Positions 32,581 through 32,735 of a stretch of 32,735 nt of DNA are shown here, piece after piece (the stretch's first letter is position 1; each line of letters begins with the position of its first letter). Under the pieces are notes generated by a model. It ran no database searches, was not told the origin of the DNA, and saw only the letters and a program-made list of their open reading frames with translations. The position numbers and the translations under genes were made by a program. This DNA is from Fibrobacter intestinalis (GTDB lineage Bacteria; Fibrobacterota; Fibrobacteria; Fibrobacterales; Fibrobacteraceae), in contig NZ_FUWU01000038.1 of NCBI RefSeq assembly GCF_900167415.1, positions 1 through 32,735 of the forward strand, written 5' to 3'.

Positions 32581-32735
32581 ATGTACAGACCGCCAAAATC
32601 CCACGCCCAGACAAGCCTTTTCTGCTCCCTTGAGGAACAGTTGAACCACAAGCACCCCCTCTACGTTCTCGCGAACAAGATTGACTGGAACAAGTTCGAG
32701 ACCGAGTTTTCCAAATTGTTCGACGAAAAGATGGG
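32581..32735 (+). CDS. IS5-family-type transposase, 5' part only (cut by window edge)
   Basis: The first 51 codons of a gene that continues past the window. The frame reads MYRPPKSHAQTSLFCSLEEQ, then LYVLANKIDWNKFETEF. The LANKIDWxxFExxF phrase is the N-terminal (DUF772) opening of IS5/IS1182-type transposases. No catalytic residues are in view. Start chosen at the only ATG; no strong ribosome-binding site, and a terminator-like hairpin directly precedes it. Marks an insertion sequence downstream of the Bat operon. Confidence 0.75.
   Translation, partial: MYRPPKSHAQTSLFCSLEEQLNHKHPLYVLANKIDWNKFETEFSKLFDEKM

Overview
The window looks like a chromosomal segment of a Fibrobacterota bacterium (Fibrobacter or a close relative). 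This is inferred from content, not from a marker gene. The evidence is a dense set of secreted GH5 and GH8 endoglucanases, T9SS-type C-terminal sorting domains on several of them, a Gram-negative envelope (lpxA, outer-membrane barrels, lipoproteins), a Bat/MoxR operon, an Rpn-type nuclease and AT-rich TATATT promoter boxes. No rRNA, tRNA or CRISPR array was seen.

Layout. (1) 1-2.5 kb: a tyrosine recombinase on the minus strand, then about 1.2 kb of gene-free DNA packed with repeats. These are A elements (imperfect hairpins whose ends read GTCATTGCG and CGCAATGAC), B elements (about 107 bp, several small hairpins), three 51-52 bp palindromic units nested inside one A element, and an array of about 19 bp TTC..GAA mini-hairpins. 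(2) 2.5-4.7 kb: a membrane GT2 glycosyltransferase and lpxA, divergent across a 34-bp gap with a palindromic -10-like box, and bracketed by identical inverted copies of the B element. (3) 4.8-6.1 kb: a GH5 lipoprotein endoglucanase (minus strand). (4) 6.2-15.6 kb: a six-gene plus-strand operon encoding a secreted CBM-like protein, three large outer-membrane barrel proteins, a lipoprotein and a GH18-fold protein that has lost its catalytic residues. It ends in a strong terminator. (5) 15.6-16.5 kb: gene-free, with a second mini-hairpin array. (6) 16.5-23.8 kb: a cellulase cluster with a minus-strand GH8-GH5 operon (both with T9SS tails), a small CBM-like T9SS cargo and a GH8 lipoprotein. (7) 24.0-25.0 kb: an Rpn-family nuclease/transposase-like gene. 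(8) 25.2-32.4 kb: a compact eight-gene moxR/DUF58/bat operon. (9) 32.5 kb to the end: the 5' part of an IS5-type transposase, cut by the window edge.

How it may work together (inference). The four endoglucanases and the small CBM-like cargo would cut and bind beta-glucan at the cell surface. Two enzymes are lipid-anchored and three proteins appear to be T9SS clients. The six-gene operon between the cellulases contains surface, binding and barrel proteins but no recognisable enzyme, TonB-dependent receptor or SusD. It is the best candidate here for an undescribed system: a glycan adhesion or uptake complex at the outer membrane. The Bat operon is a conserved envelope/chaperone module and is probably unrelated to cellulose use.
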